From Whalleya microplaca (lineage: Eukaryota; Ascomycota; Sordariomycetes; Xylariales; Xylariaceae), in NCBI GenBank assembly GCA_022497155.1, contig MU385710.1, forward strand, positions 682,001 through 746,000: a DNA stretch of 64,000 nt. The letters are read 5' to 3'. This document shows, one piece after another, positions 9,150-22,500 of the stretch. Made by a program: the position numbers and the translations under genes. The notes beneath the pieces are model-generated. The model was not told the DNA's origin and did not search any database. It saw nothing but the letters and a program-made list of their open reading frames with translations. Numbering within the stretch: the stretch's first letter is position 1; every line of letters starts with the position of its first letter.

Positions 9150-11774
9150 AGGACTAGACCCCTCATAGCCAAAGCATAATATAATATGTCCAAGGATCAT
9201 GAAAAAAAAACTCGATTTGCTACGGATATGTCTATGAGCTAGTATATCGGTGCGATCGTTTTGTATCAAGTCTTCAACATGCCGTTGGCATCATCCCATT
9301 ATGCATATGATTGATTGGATCAGCGGTGATGCTTCGATCGGATTTTGACACCCTTTCGGATCTTGAAACACCCTAGAGAAGTGAGCATTCTGGGCATGAT
9401 CTAGTTTTGCAATGCAGATCGATCTGGCCTGTATCTTCATCCCACAATAACCCCGGGGAATATTGGAAATCCCCGGATGGCATGACAGGATATTCCCTGT
9501 TACCACAGCAGGGTTGATATGCTTAAATATGTCCCGCCGAAGCTCTAACCATTTCCGTTCGTTTACTTAGCACTACTGGCCGGAACTCGGTTGCACCATG
9601 TAGAGTATCAGAATATGCAAGAGGGTCTGCATCTTGTTCCGACATCATTTAAATTGAAGGCATTACGCGCATGTATTTGCCTTGAAGGCACTCAGGTTTA
9701 AGGCAAGAAAACTTGATTTCACAGATTTCCACCTACCCAGCGTCCCATCGACCCCAATCTCACTTTGGCAGACATAGAAGGTCTTATTACAGGCTCTATT
9801 GCCTTGGTTGTACGCAGTCACTCACATCAGTGGAAATCAAGCTCACGGTACCACGACACTCACACCAACAACGCTATTAGCCAGAATTATAATGACGCTT
9901 CTAAGCGATGCCACGCTCCTCTTTCGTGGAGAATGTCATCGCGCGTCTAATATTATTCATTAGCACAAACCTACTGCATCGTTCAGCCACACCGTCGACT
10001 CGAGATGAACGGCATCTGACAAATAAATACCAATGTTTAACTCACCAGTCCTTCGATGATGCAATACTGTAATGCAACTAGGGTTGGGTCATATAAATAG
10101 TACCTAGGTAGCACATAACCAGTGGTACCTATGCAAATGCGACTCGAAATTGCTGTCGCCAGGCACATTCCAGTAAACACACAATGCAATAATGAGAGGT
10201 GTTCAGCTGGACTTGTGCAGATAGTTAATTGATGTAATACTGTTATTGGCCGCCTTTGATTCCAAAATATAACATCCTTTCAGCCTCTTAGGACATTATC
10301 TAACGTAGGCGTCATTTATGAGGAGTGTATTCTCCGCTTTAGTATATGTACTTCAGTGACTAGTTTTGTCAAGCCTACAGACCTGGTTAAACGAAGTGGT
10401 GCCTTTCCGCATCTTAATCAATACTCGGAGCTTAACGAAGATGTAAGGCAGCTTCAAATTTCCACATTCCACATCAGTATATTGTAGGCATCATTGACAG
10501 AAAAAATCTTCAATAAGGATAGTAAATAATTGGTAAGGTACGCTCCGTAGGGCTGAGGGTGGTACGGGCCTACGTATAGCCGCCGCCTATACATGTACCT
10601 ATATATATATATATAGAGAGAGAGAGAGATATACAAGGGGCTTTGCCACCTTCCTATAACTCCATATTACACTGATCAAGTCACTATACTTCTCGTTACT
10701 TTATCCCATATTGACACATGTGTCCTAATATAGAAGTTTGTTTCATCCGTGTTGCGTCAACTAGGTTGTTAATTATTGAAAATGTTAGAAATAGGACTAG
10801 AATAGACTTTTCCCTCTATATCTCTCGGTGTTCACCCACATGCTTCCAATGCGACTGAGAATTCCAATAATTGCATACAACTATATGTATACACAATTTC
10901 AGCTTGTATACGTAGTATCTTACTAGGCTTAAAGACACCAAAGTTTCTTCGAAACTACCAACGTCAATAACACCTTCACTTATGTCAATACCAATGTAAG
11001 CGTCAATTCTCTTGAACACTCCGAGCCCTATAGTATCTGACTAGTCAACATTTAGTAAGTCAAGTAAGAGCTCAACATCGTCGCATCTTACTGCATTCAT
11101 CACTGACGAGAACAGTCACCCTATTGAGTACTAGTTCACTCTAAATTCTAAATCATGACAATGCCAAAGGAAGAGAGAAAAATAAATAATACCGGTGAAA
11201 ATTAAGAATTTGTTTGACATCTGTCTGATGGAAGACTTATTGTTCTAGGCCGGGAAGAGAAATTACAGCCGACCCACGAGGCTTTTCAATTCAACATATG
11301 TAGCGATAGTCCGATATAACCATCCTAAGCAGAGTCTTGCTTAATAGAGTGATTTACCAACGAACAATAAGATCGTAGAATTATTATAGTTACGTCCATT
11401 ACCTTGAAAGATTAGCATATCTTAGAAATTGCCCTACTCCTGCAATAGACTTGACTGCATTCAACAGCTACTGGTAGTAATAATAAGAATCATAGTATGC
11501 GAATTTTATTGCATTAAGTGTAAGATATCTTCTGAGAATGAACCGGTCCTGTTGAGACCAAGGTGCATCATTAAGCTATATAGATAAATTGATAATGGCC
11601 TATCATGGCTATGATTATATTATCATGACTGAATAGATTTGTTCAAACTACGAAGTCAATAGACCCCAAAGAAAAAGATAACAAATGAAGATATATTAGG
11701 AACGCCATGATGGCAACCTAACTTTCCTGCTACCACCTGACTCCTAAGCGCTGTTATTGTACTCCACTAATAAA
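9150..11774. other. Long intergenic stretch, no convincing gene
   Basis: 2.6 kb with only short frames. It contains a TA/GA microsatellite at about 10600-10630 and AT-leaning unique sequence. A short secreted-protein or non-coding RNA gene could be missed; I see no supported one. Confidence 0.5.
10600..10630. repeat. (TA)n(GA)n microsatellite
   Basis: About 16 bp of TA repeats are followed directly by about 14 bp of GA repeats. It also creates a spurious Tyr/Ile-rich minus-strand frame. Confidence 0.9.
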
Positions 11775-12491
11775 CTATGGAATGATGTCTCTTCGGGGTT
11801 TCTGTGCCCTGAAAAGCAGCAGCATTCCAACCACAACTGTCTCTACCTCCTCAAATTCACGCTCCAAGGCATTTTGAAAATCATCTTTGTTATCATCCCA
11901 GTTGTGAAATATCCCTATACGGTTGTAGGCCTTCACGTACAACCAGTTTAGCCAGTTAGTGGCATGCTTCCCACCGAGGACAGTGCACCCTGTCAGAACC
12001 CCACCATCCGCGAGAAGGTGTTTGTATATGCTAAACGCTCGTAGCTTTTCTGGCCCAGGTATACAGTGAAATAGATTGAACATAGAGATGGAATCAAATT
12101 GAGCACCCTGTAACGCCTCCGGAAGCGGAGCGGTTACGTCTGCTGTGACACACTGAACTGTTGTGTTGGCTGAATTCGATAGGACTCTGCTTTTGGCTGC
12201 GTATAAAGGATTCGGGTTTAGGTCAACCAGCGTGAGCTCATGTTTTGCTTGAGCCCGAAACGGTCGACTCAGAGCAGTTGCTGGGAACCAGCCGGTGGCT
12301 ACGCCAATGTCAAGATGACGCCGGGAGAAGTTCTCGCTGAAGAACGGCAGCAGAACTGAATCTACCGGGCAGCGCCATATGTATCGTAAATTGAAACGAA
12401 GGACATAAAAGTCATAAAATCTCGTGAGAAAGGTTGGTGAGTAAACCCGCGCATAGAGGCGCTGCTCAGTAGGTTTGCTGGTTTCCGCCAT
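11775..12491 (-). CDS. Class I SAM-dependent methyltransferase
   Basis: This is a 238-aa intronless cytosolic protein with no signal peptide. The glycine-rich SAM-binding motif LDIGVATGW is at residues 60-68, followed by the acidic ribose-binding position (VDLNP, Asp90), an FDSISMFNLFHC strand (post-motif II) and an LLADGGVLTG motif III. The length fits small stand-alone O- or C-methyltransferases often found in fungal secondary-metabolite clusters. It lies 4 kb upstream of the HR-PKS on the opposite strand, with a broken second methyltransferase between them, so a tailoring role for the polyketide is plausible but inferred from position only. Methyl acceptor unknown. Confidence 0.75.
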   Translation of the reverse strand: MAETSKPTEQRLYARVYSPTFLTRFYDFYVLRFNLRYIWRCPVDSVLLPFFSENFSRRHLDIGVATGWFPATALSRPFRAQAKHELTLVDLNPNPLYAAKSRVLSNSANTTVQCVTADVTAPLPEALQGAQFDSISMFNLFHCIPGPEKLRAFSIYKHLLADGGVLTGCTVLGGKHATNWLNWLYVKAYNRIGIFHNWDDNKDDFQNALEREFEEVETVVVGMLLLFRAQKPRRDIIP

Positions 12492-13743
12492 TGTTGAAAG
12501 TAGGCGCTTTACCTTGAATGAGTGTGCCTCATAATTTCTCTGGAATCAGCTTTGAATGTTTGTCTACTGCGAGTACGGGAGGTAGTGGTGTTGCAATAAG
12601 ACCCACAGCGCCGCGGAAGAATCAAGCTCATTCCGTACTCATACATTACCGAGGACATGCTAGTCTGCCCAGCCGAAGCAACAGCCCCTGCTGATGTCAA
12701 ATATGCATATTCGGGGATTTGTGTGGCTCTTTGGGGACAGGGAAACTAGGTAACTTGCGTTCGGCTCTTTGGATTAGGAAAGGTATATATGCAATCAAAC
12801 TACTAGCCCCAATATTCTATAAGAAATAGTTGCAGATTCCATGCTTTCACTGCAAGCTGCACGGTAGGACCAACCAAATTCATATCGTGATCGAAATGCT
12901 TTACTTTAGTTCATCGCTTATTGTACATCCGGCTAGAGTTTTTACGTCCTAGGAACTCTTTCCAGGACTGCTTTAACTATTTGCAGATGGTCCGCATAAG
13001 ATGCCTGGTAGCTTGTCAGCATCACGTTCTGTATGACCATATTGTAAGCTTATTACTGATAAGAATGGGGACGGCAGTTCTACGATCCTTGAAGTAAGGC
13101 TTAAGTAGTAAGGTGTAATTAACTCTTTTGTCCTCGGTCGCTGCAGCTAGATCCCTGGCTTTCAGTTATGACGAATCGTCAATACTAACTGCCATCGATA
13201 TCTACCCAAGGGTCAAAAATCACTAGAAGTATACCACTGAAATAAAACATAAGTTCTTAATTTCTATATATTCGTTTTATAATCTATCTTCTAATCTTTT
13301 GCAACTGATATCGTGGTTTTCATGTTGAGATAAGTGACTAAGATCCATACTGAGTGTTATTGCTTGGGTGTGTGAGGTGCACCAACTTTGACGCTATTCT
13401 GCCAAGTCTTCGCAGTCAACAGCACCTGAGTCCTTTATGGTCTGACATGAAAATCAACTGGTTTCTATAATCTATCATTTATAATCCAAGTATCATTATG
13501 ACATATTCCCCGCTTTCGGAATCGGTAGGTCCACTAGACCACATTTCTCTAGCCATTTCAGATTCGTCAATCATATACTTCGTAGTGCTCCTTGAAATTA
13601 CCCGAGCCATCGTTACGCAACCCAATTCAACGTGCAGCACACGAAAAACCTCATGCTACACTGGACACACCATCAACGCTGCAGCTGTATACTATCGCAA
13701 AACTAAAAAGTCTCAGCCACCGCTAGCTTCGGCGAAATTCTCG
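12492..13743. other. Intergenic, no gene seen
   Basis: AT-leaning sequence upstream of the methyltransferase and downstream of the broken LaeA-like gene. Short frames here have no recognisable features. Confidence 0.5.
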
Positions 13744-14830
13744 TCACGTAGCTGGTGGAAAAAGCGATGATGTTGAAGATTGTTGTACTGATGATGATGC
13801 TTTGTCCCGAGGCTTCCGGCCGAATACTGTCATTCTTATGCCTGTAAGTGACGAATATCACCCGAATCCATTGGCTATACTCACAACGTCATGAATGAAT
13901 GGATACGCGTGTCGGCGACATCCTTACGAACATCAACCAGCAATGATTCTAATGCCTCTTGAGTCCAACCCAAGGGACCCGTGAACAGTGGAAGAGATAG
14001 TACGTCGATAATAGTTAAGAAGTTCGTCGTCATCATCGCCCCGATCTTCTCAAGCTGTTTACCTGGGGGCCATGTATTGATCGGCACGGCATATTTACGC
14101 TCGTGAACCTCTTGAAATCCTTGTTTTAGTAACATTTTTTTATAGTCTAATGGGTAAAAGACCGTCTTTCCAAGTTTCTCTAGTGCTGTTGGCAGGTTAG
14201 CAGGACGAAGATGACATGATGTCCCGAGCATACGTCCCTTGACAAACGAGACGATTCCATTTGTGGAACGAACTGCCTTCAGTTGAATGGTCTGGTGATT
14301 GGAGAATCACTAGCCATTCAGTAAACTCGGCCCACCCTCCGGGATTTAGGTTATCGTAAATCGATTTGAAAACTTCCTCACTCGGCAAGCTGCCGATCAT
14401 TCTCATGTGAATAAAATCGAACTTCTCTTCAAAATGCCACTCATCTGTAAAATCATGGACCTGAAAGCGACAATTCGGTAACGTGTACGGCGGTCGGACA
14501 GGCTCTATGTCTACTCCCTTGACCGCGGTTTTCGGGTTTCTCTTGGCTGAGGGAATCAATTAGCTAGGGAACCGAATGCACGAGGATTAGAACCAACATG
14601 CCATATTCCTGTAAACGGTTAGCAGCTTTCAGCAGACGATGGTCACGTTGAACACACAAGTGCCCAATTGCCGGGTCCCGATCCAAGGTCAAGTACTCTT
14701 TTGGGTCTCACTACTGGGGCTAAGTGAAGCCTCCCGTTAAAAACCTCGAGGAACACTCGGTGTTGAAGAACTTGGTTTCAATTAGCGTCGCCTAGAGAAT
14801 CCCGGAAGGGAGGCCTCTTACCATTCCTGT
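13744..14830 (-). pseudogene. LaeA/UMTA-like methyltransferase, broken
   Basis: The pieces follow the order of the fungal UMTA/LaeA-like methyltransferase family. A NGRLHLAP segment and SAM motif I (VLDLGSGPGNWAL) lie at about 14658-14735. After a presumed intron come VDIEP, FDFIHMRMIGS and the NPGGWAEF motif (14559 to about 14250). The C-terminal half follows in another frame (14231-13881), and a last exon ending at 13744 carries VFGRKP after a short intron. Two lesions are visible: a one-base frame change near 14235-14250, and an in-frame TGA at 14780-14782 where the family usually has a charged residue (CGA-to-TGA would fit RIP). The 5' boundary is approximate. It was probably a cluster-linked methyltransferase that has lost function. 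Confidence 0.6.
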
Positions 14831-15130
14831 CCTTCTCTTTCTAATTGGGAAGTATACATTAGCCCACAGAGCCTCACTTTGCAGAATAGTTATTTATACC
14901 TTATCATTGGGCAAGAAGTCATATCCTATGAGTCATGAATCAATTAGTTTTCCTAGCAAGGCCGACTTGCGATGTTAGACTAACGTCTGTTATACGACCG
15001 GCCGAATTTCTGCAGTATTGAGCGGAAGAACTTCGCAGTACTACTCTTCTTGTTGGTTGCGGCCCTGCATAATTGTTGGTTCTGTAAGCAATGGCTGCAG
15101 ATTAATACAAGATCAAATCGGGGTACCTTT

Positions 15131-15565
15131 TCAAGGGGCCACCCGATTTCGCATCTTCGGTGTCGTCGGAGTCGGACCGCGGCCAGAACTCAATGGAACT
15201 AGGTCCCGAGCTTGAGTGGTCATCCTACGAGATGTCAGCCTATCAATTGTGTGATGCAAGGGTCTCTGATAAGATCCCACCTCAAGGCCAGCTCGATAGC
15301 TAACGGGATCCCACGCGCCCGATTGACTCGATGATGGCGTGGCCGGCCTAGCTCCACTGCTAGATTTGCTGCTGCTAGTTGAACGCTGCGGAGTAGGTGG
15401 ATTCGGATTTTCTGATGAGGAAGAGGCGGTGAGGGTCGGGTGGTCAGCCCTTGCCAAACTGGCTGTCGATGAAGAGGTGGCACTGGTGGGTGGCCTTCCC
15501 AAAGGTAATGTGCGGACGGCGCCAGTGTTACCTTGACTCGAGGCGGGCTTCTGCGGTTTGTCCAT
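15131..15565 (-). CDS. Hypothetical Ser/Pro/Thr-rich protein
   Basis: A 144-aa open frame, very rich in Ser, Pro, Thr and Arg, with no signal peptide, membrane segment or known motif. Composition suggests a disordered protein if it is translated. It may be part of a longer spliced gene or a chance frame; kept because it is the longest uninterrupted frame between the broken methyltransferase and the PKS. Confidence 0.3.
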   Translation of the reverse strand: MDKPQKPASSQGNTGAVRTLPLGRPPTSATSSSTASLARADHPTLTASSSSENPNPPTPQRSTSSSKSSSGARPATPSSSQSGAWDPVSYRAGLEVGSYQRPLHHTIDRLTSRRMTTQARDLVPLSSGRGPTPTTPKMRNRVAP

Positions 15566-16589
15566 CGAAACTCGGGCCGTACCGGAGCGTACTAGGGTTG
15601 CTACTGAATTACCTTTCGATTAGCCGATGCAATTGAGGGGAGATCGAACCGATATTCTTGGGACTGCAAAAGATGTTTATAGGATGAAGATTCACTATTC
15701 GTAGACTTTGGGAAATTTCTTGCGAATGCTTACAAGAGTTCCGCGACTCGGGCATCTTTCCTTTTCTACTCATTCGCCTAATGCCCTTGTCATATCGGCC
15801 CTTAGTCTGTTGCTAAACCTTCCAGGTACTAGTCTACAGTAGCAACATCAATGAGTTATGGGAAAGTCAGCAAGCGAGGCCGTCGCACAAGCCATCATGC
15901 GAACATAAACCTTCGTCATATCTCTCGATTGAGCATCCGCGGGGTACATATCATATTGTTGACATCAAGACCCCTGCCACAATCTCCATTTGCCTGTAAC
16001 CCGCATATAAAGAAAGTTATATGGTGGGGATTTCATATTTGTATCCCTTATTTGTGGCCGTCCGGGACGACTTCCTAGAGTTCCGGCTGCATGCTATGTC
16101 CCTGTATTTGCGGTTGGACCCTGTGGCTGCGCAGTAAAAGGCATTTCTTATGAATATCTCTTATCGAATAAGTATTCTATCTGTACCCGTAGGTTTGGAG
16201 CCGAGGTGGTGGAGTGGGCCTGGGTGGACTCAGTTGAGTCTCCGCTTGGATGCAGGGTTCACGAGTCAAACTACTACATACTATTTTGTTATGGTCCGAG
16301 GTGACAGGTCGATTTGTACCAATCACCAGGTAGGTATAGTTTGTGTAACTCTACCTGCGTCAACGTGTGATGAAGATGCATCTGTCCTACATCGAAAGTT
16401 GCAATTACCAACACACTTATCTTGGCATAGGCTACAAGATTCTCTATAGTGATTGACAGTTGGTCAGATAGGTAAAGGTAGGGCGGCTCGAAATGTAAGG
16501 CATAAATAAGACGAGCAACCATCCTATAAATCTTTACATGGCATAGAGATTATGTAAACATTTATTGTTTATGATTTATGATTTTCAAG
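15566..16589. other. Upstream region of the polyketide synthase
   Basis: About 1 kb without a supported gene; it must contain the PKS promoter. I recognise no binding site. Confidence 0.45.
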
Positions 16590-19500
16590 ATGGATGAGCC
16601 AATTGCTATCATAGGATTAGATGCCAGGTTTCCTGGGGATGGCGATACTGCCGAGGACTTCTATAACCTATTACTCGATGGAAGATCCGCGAGAACTGAG
16701 ATACCACCAGACAGATACAACGCAGAAGCCTTCTGGCATCCTGATGCTGGTAGATGCGGCACCGTATGTTTCATATGTATTTCGTAGCTGCTGATGAAAG
16801 CAAGGCTAACAGTGACAGACCAAAGTACGGTCTGGCCATTTTCTGACCGGATCCATCTCAGCTTTCGATGCCCCTTTCTTCTCTATTACACCTACGGAGG
16901 CTAGCAGTATGGACCCTCAGCAGCGAGGCATGCTGGAAACCGTGTATAGGGCTCTCGAAAATGGTTTGTTGTTCGATTCTGTTTTGAAACCGAAAATAAC
17001 CTCTCGGTAGCCGGAATTCCCCTCACATCGGCGGCTGGGACTCAGACTGGCGTTTATGTTGGCTGTTTCTCCAAGGATTACAGTGGTATGATAGAAAAAG
17101 ACCTTGAGTACGTATTCTAGAGACCTCCATCACTTGCTTCATCTCAGTCGACTCCTCCACGGACGATGCTTCTGAGATACGACCAGAAGCTCTCAATTTT
17201 TATCCAGGAGGTATCTGCTTACTGCCGGTTCCATTTAGTGTCCCCTTGATGTATGCTGCTACTGGTACAGTCGTCAGCATGCTCTCATCACGGTAAGTCA
17301 TATACTGCAGGGTATTTGGTAAGTGCATGCACTAAACTGTTGTCTAAATATCTAGGGTTTCATGGTTTTTCGACTTCAAAGGCCCAAGTATAACCATTGA
17401 TACAGCTTGTAGTAGCAGCTTAGTAGCAGTGCATCAAGCATGCATGAGTTTAAAGCTCCGTGAAGTTTCAATGGTATGTTTAGCATCAACACGAGGTCAA
17501 TTGGATGCTGATCATTCTAGGCGGTTGTGGGCGGGTGCAATCTGATTCTGTCACCGGAACTTAGTCTGGAACTTGATAAAGCCGGAGTTTTAAGTCCTGA
17601 TGGAAGTTCTAAGAGCTTCGATCATCGCGCTAACGGATACTCCCGAGGCGAAGGCTTTGGGGTTGTCGTGCTAAAAAGGATCTCAGATGCTATCCGTGAT
17701 GGAGATGTGATCCGCGCCGTAATCCGAAATTCTGGTTCGAACCAAGATGGACGGTCACCAGGAATCACCCAGCCGACAAAGGAGGCTCAAGCCCATCTCA
17801 TCCGGGAAGTATACTCTCGGGCCGGGCTAGACCCGTCACTGACTCGCTTCTTCGAGGCTCATGGAACTGGTACCTTGGTTGGAGATCCCATAGAGGCAAG
17901 TGCGATTGCCGACGTCTTTGCTTCTCATAGATCTTCAGATCAGCCAATGTATGTCGGCGCATTAAAGAGCAACGTCGGACACCTCGAAGGTGCTGCTGGG
18001 ATTGCCGCAATAATCAAGGGCGTCTACACGTTGGAGCACGGAATTATTCCTTCTAATACATGGTTTGAGAAACCCAACCCCAAGATAATGGATTCTTGGA
18101 ACCTTAGATTTCCCACTAAGGCGATAGTCTGGCCCCAGTCAGGCATACGCCGTATGAGTGCGAACTCTTTTGGGATAGGTGGTGCTGTAAGTATTCTATT
18201 ATCTTTCATTCATTTGTATTGGTTCTTAGAGCATAGGAGGCCTGCTTAACATGATGTATGCGTGCTGCATGCTTAAGAGAATATCGCAAGCCTTTAAATG
18301 CTGAAACTACTCTGCACCTTTCTGTCACCACTTCTGACTACAATCTCATAGAATGCACACGTTGTGATGGATGATGCATTACACTTTCTCAAGCAGTATC
18401 ACCGGATTGGCAATCACCGCACTTTAGCTCGTCCACTGATAATGCATCATCCCTATATGAATGGTGAGTTATCGCATGCTAGCGTTAATTGTTTGCTCAG
18501 CTAAATTCCGTGCGTAGGTAGCGTAGATGACATCCATTCATCTACCGAAACCTTGAATGTACCGGGCTCGCCATCTTTTGTCGATGAAGGAGTCGCCTTC
18601 CTCAGTGACATTGATACCGTACAAGAGCCGCAATTATATGTACTGTCTTCATATGATCAGGAGGGCATCTCCCGCCAGCAAGACAGATATCGGAAGTACC
18701 TGAATAGGACGACAAGGAACCCGCTGATACACGAGGAACAATTTTTGAAGGATCTAAGTTACACATTAGCCTATAAGTGCGTATTACGGACTTCTTGTTT
18801 TCCCTTTAAACCTATCTGAATGGTACAGGATTCTTGACTTAGACATGATTGAGGGCCCCAATTTCGTCCAAAAGGGGTCTTGACTAACGCTAGATTTTTA
18901 ACAGGCGAACCCATCACGGTTGGAGATCTTTCAGTATTTCAAGTTCCCAAGCAACTTTACAGAAAGCCCTTGAAGAGAAGCCCACTCCAACTAGAGCAGT
19001 GCTTGAGCCTCGGGTTGCTTTTGTCTTCACGGGCCAAGGAGCACAGTGGCCTGCGATGGGCAGAGAGTTGATGGCTTACCCTGCATTCCAAAGAAGTGTA
19101 TATGCTGCTGACGAGTATCTGAACACACTTGGTTGCTCTTGGTCTCTTACATGTGAGTTTTATAATCTTCGAATCCGAATCTTCCTTCAGACCCCTTAAC
19201 AAGCTGTCGGGTATAGATGAACTGTGCAAGGATTCAACAACTTCACGAATAGGGGATGCCGAATTTTGTCAGCCACTTTGCACTGCTTTACAAATCGCAC
19301 TAGTGGACCTTCTGGCGACTTGGAATGTACATCCAGATGCCCTTATCGGGCACTCTTCAGGGGAAATCGCCGCAGCGTATGCTGCAGGACACATTTCTAG
19401 AGAAGCCGCGGTAAGTGATTTTCAATCTATCGTAAAATGGTTTTCATTCCATGTCAATTTGAGCATACCGCGGAGCGTTGCTTCTTCAAATGGGACTTGG

Positions 19501-22500
19501 GAAACTTAAACCATCCCTCTTCTCACTGAATAATTGCTCTTATTGATTTTGAAACCTGCAGTGGAGAATCTCCTACTATCGGGGGAAACTGAGTGCGAGA
19601 TTATCTCGATCTGATGAATATCCGAAAACCGGCATGGCGGCCATTGCTCTTGACCGAGACAAAACACTTGCTAGCATTAAACGTATAAATAGCACGCTGG
19701 GCGATGGAACCTTGGAGATTGCATGCATGAACAGCCAGGAGAGCCATACAGTCAGCGGAAGCTTGTCAAAAATCGATGCCATCGTCAATTTATTGACAGA
19801 TGAGAAAGTTTTTGCACGAAAACTGAACGTTGAGAATGCGTACCACTCCCAATACATGAAACCAATTTCCGAGGAATACCTTACGTCGATCGGAGATATT
19901 GAAATTGGGTCAACATCATATTCGCATGGAGCTAAATTTTTCTCTTCTACATATGGTACAGCCATATCTCCTTCAAGGCTCCGGGATCCTACATATTGGA
20001 TTACCAACTTGATATCCCCTGTCCGTTTCTACGAGGCAACCATGGAATGTCTCCGGGGGGTTGCAGAGCAGACGGCCACGAACGGGTTTAAACCGGATTT
20101 ATATCTGCCAAAACCCATCACCGACATTCTCGAGATTGGTCCTCACAGCGCTTTGAAGGGTCCACTCAGGAGCATCACTACGCAAGTTTATGGTGGCGAT
20201 AAAATCAAATACCACTCCCTTCTAAGACGTCGCGAATCAGCTGTGGAAACTTCTCTTGAAGCCGTAGGGTCATTATGGTGCCGAGGTATAAGTATTAACT
20301 TGCTATCAGTGAACAAAACTGAGGGACCGGGAGACTCTTCAGCACTCATGTTGACGGATCTGCCTAGCTATTCATTCAATCATTCTACTGAGTACTGGTA
20401 CGAAAGCAGGCTCAGCAGAGCCTCTCGCTTCCCCAGAGCTGTTCGCCACGAGCTATTGGGTAAACCTGTGCCTGATTGGAACAAGGACAATGCCATATGG
20501 CGTAACTGGATTCGCATGTCGGAAAACCCGTGGATTGAAGACCACAAAGTGTTGGGGGATATAATTTACCCAGCTGGAGCAATGTTGGCCATGGCCGTCG
20601 AAGCGAGTCGACAAATTTCTGATACCCAAAGAATCATAAAAGGATTCCGATTTAAGGACGTGTCGTTCCATTCGGCTTTGCGGATTCCAGCTGATACCAA
20701 CCAGATAGAATCGCGTTTCTACTTACGGCGCTGTCCAGGGTTAACCCCAACGAGAGCTTCGATCCTGAGAGAATTTCAGTTTCTTACCATTGAGAATGAC
20801 GACTGGACGGAACACTGTCGAGGCTTCGTGCAAATAGAGTATGAGACCGAACCAGTGCTTGTGCAGGATAGTCCCGATAGTCAGACATTCCAAGAGAAAG
20901 CTGCAGACGAAAGTAAGGATACGCAAGATATCTACGCGAAACATATATCTCACAAGGACGTGTATAATGTGCTACGCAGGTCCGGTTATGATTTTGGGCC
21001 ATTGTTCCGGACGCTGGCTGAGGTCTGGCTCAGCCCAACACCCACGTCAGTAGCAAAGGTTCAGAGCACAGTTCCCGTTCTGCGAGAGCAAATGCCACAT
21101 AAATATATTCAGCCTCACTTACTTCATCCAGTGACGCTGGATGGAGCGTTCCAAGCGAGCCTTGCCCCGTTAATACTCGATTCGAAGCGTGCTTCTGGTA
21201 AGACCCTGGTCCCCTATTACGCGAAGGAAATATGGATTTCGTCGAAGCCTCTTGCTACCGATGAGACTTTTACGGTTATATCTCGATCCCAATGGCGGGG
21301 GCTTCAGAAGGCCGACACTTCTTTCACTGCCCTTTCTTCTGAATCTCAGCAAGCGATGATATGCGCGACGGGCTTTACCTTCAAGTCGATTCCTGGCAAG
21401 GACTTGGATGTTTCACACTCCAAACTCAGGCCTTTGGCTTTCAATATTGACTGGAAGCCCGATATTGCTTTTCTCGGTCCCTGCCAACCCGTTCAAGGGC
21501 CGGTACTGAAACAGCTCTCTCCTTATTCTCTAGTAGAGTATAGAGACTTATGTCTTGTTTACATACGTCGCGTTCTCAATACCGACCTTGTTGACAGAAT
21601 TGATGTTACACGAAATCATTACCACAAATATGTTTCATGGATGAAACACATTGTCGAAGAGTCTTCATGTGATAGCTCTATAGAGGGTTTCACAGATGAC
21701 CATGTTCGGGAGCTAGAGCAAAGAATCGAAGCTAACGACCGTCCCGAGGGCAAGCTAATTGTTGCAATTGGTCGGGACTTACCACGAATTCTCAGCGGAC
21801 GCATTGATCCGTTGGAGGTTTTCTTCAGTGGAAAATTGGCCGCAGAGTTCTATCGAAGCGGGTACGGGGCTGAGAGGTGCTACTCTCAGCTATGCAACTA
21901 TGTAGACGTTCTAGCACATAAAAACCCGGCCATGGATATTCTCGAGATCGGAGCTGGGACAGGTGGAGCTACTAGGTCGATTATAGAAACGTTGTCGTGT
22001 AAGGGTCCGCGGTATAGGCACTATGACTTCACAGATATCTCTCCCGCATTCTTTGAAGAGGCACATGAGCTCTTTAAGCACCATCTAGGACGCATGAGCT
22101 TTCAGACTCTCAATGTTGAGAAAAGCCCTACTGAGCAAGGCTTTGAGGCTGCTAAATACGACATCATCATCGCAGCGAATGTACTCCATGCGACAAAGAA
22201 CATAGACACGACCTTGAGTAACGTCAGATCACTACTCAAGCCTGGGGGCAAGCTTCTTCTTTACGAGGTCACTAACGCAACAGATGTGAGCGTCACACTT
22301 ATATTTGGTGTACTCCCTGGTTGGTGGCTGAGTGAGGACCCCGAACGAGTCTGGGGGCCACTAATGGCCGCTGAGGACTGGAATCGACACTTGGTCAGCA
22401 CTGGGTTCACCGGACTTGACGCAAAAATTTCAGACTCTCCTGATCCAGCCAATCAAATTAGCTCAGTACTTATATCGACAGCGTCAAAGCGTGATTCGGA

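Noticed and set aside
10454..10636. 60-aa minus-strand frame rich in Tyr and Ile
   Set aside because: It is largely the translation of a TA/GA microsatellite.
13498..13770. 90-aa plus-strand frame
   Set aside because: It overlaps the last exon of the methyltransferase pseudogene on the other strand and has no features of its own.
16150..16522. Overlapping ~80-100-aa frames upstream of the PKS
   Set aside because: Both strands are open by chance and neither shows features; this is the PKS promoter region.
19153..19216. Possible frameshift in the PKS acyltransferase
   Set aside because: The nearest acceptor (19190) breaks the frame, but GTGAGT at 19153 with the GTATAG acceptor at 19216 gives a 64-bp intron and a proper SLTYELCKDS junction, so the gene is intact.
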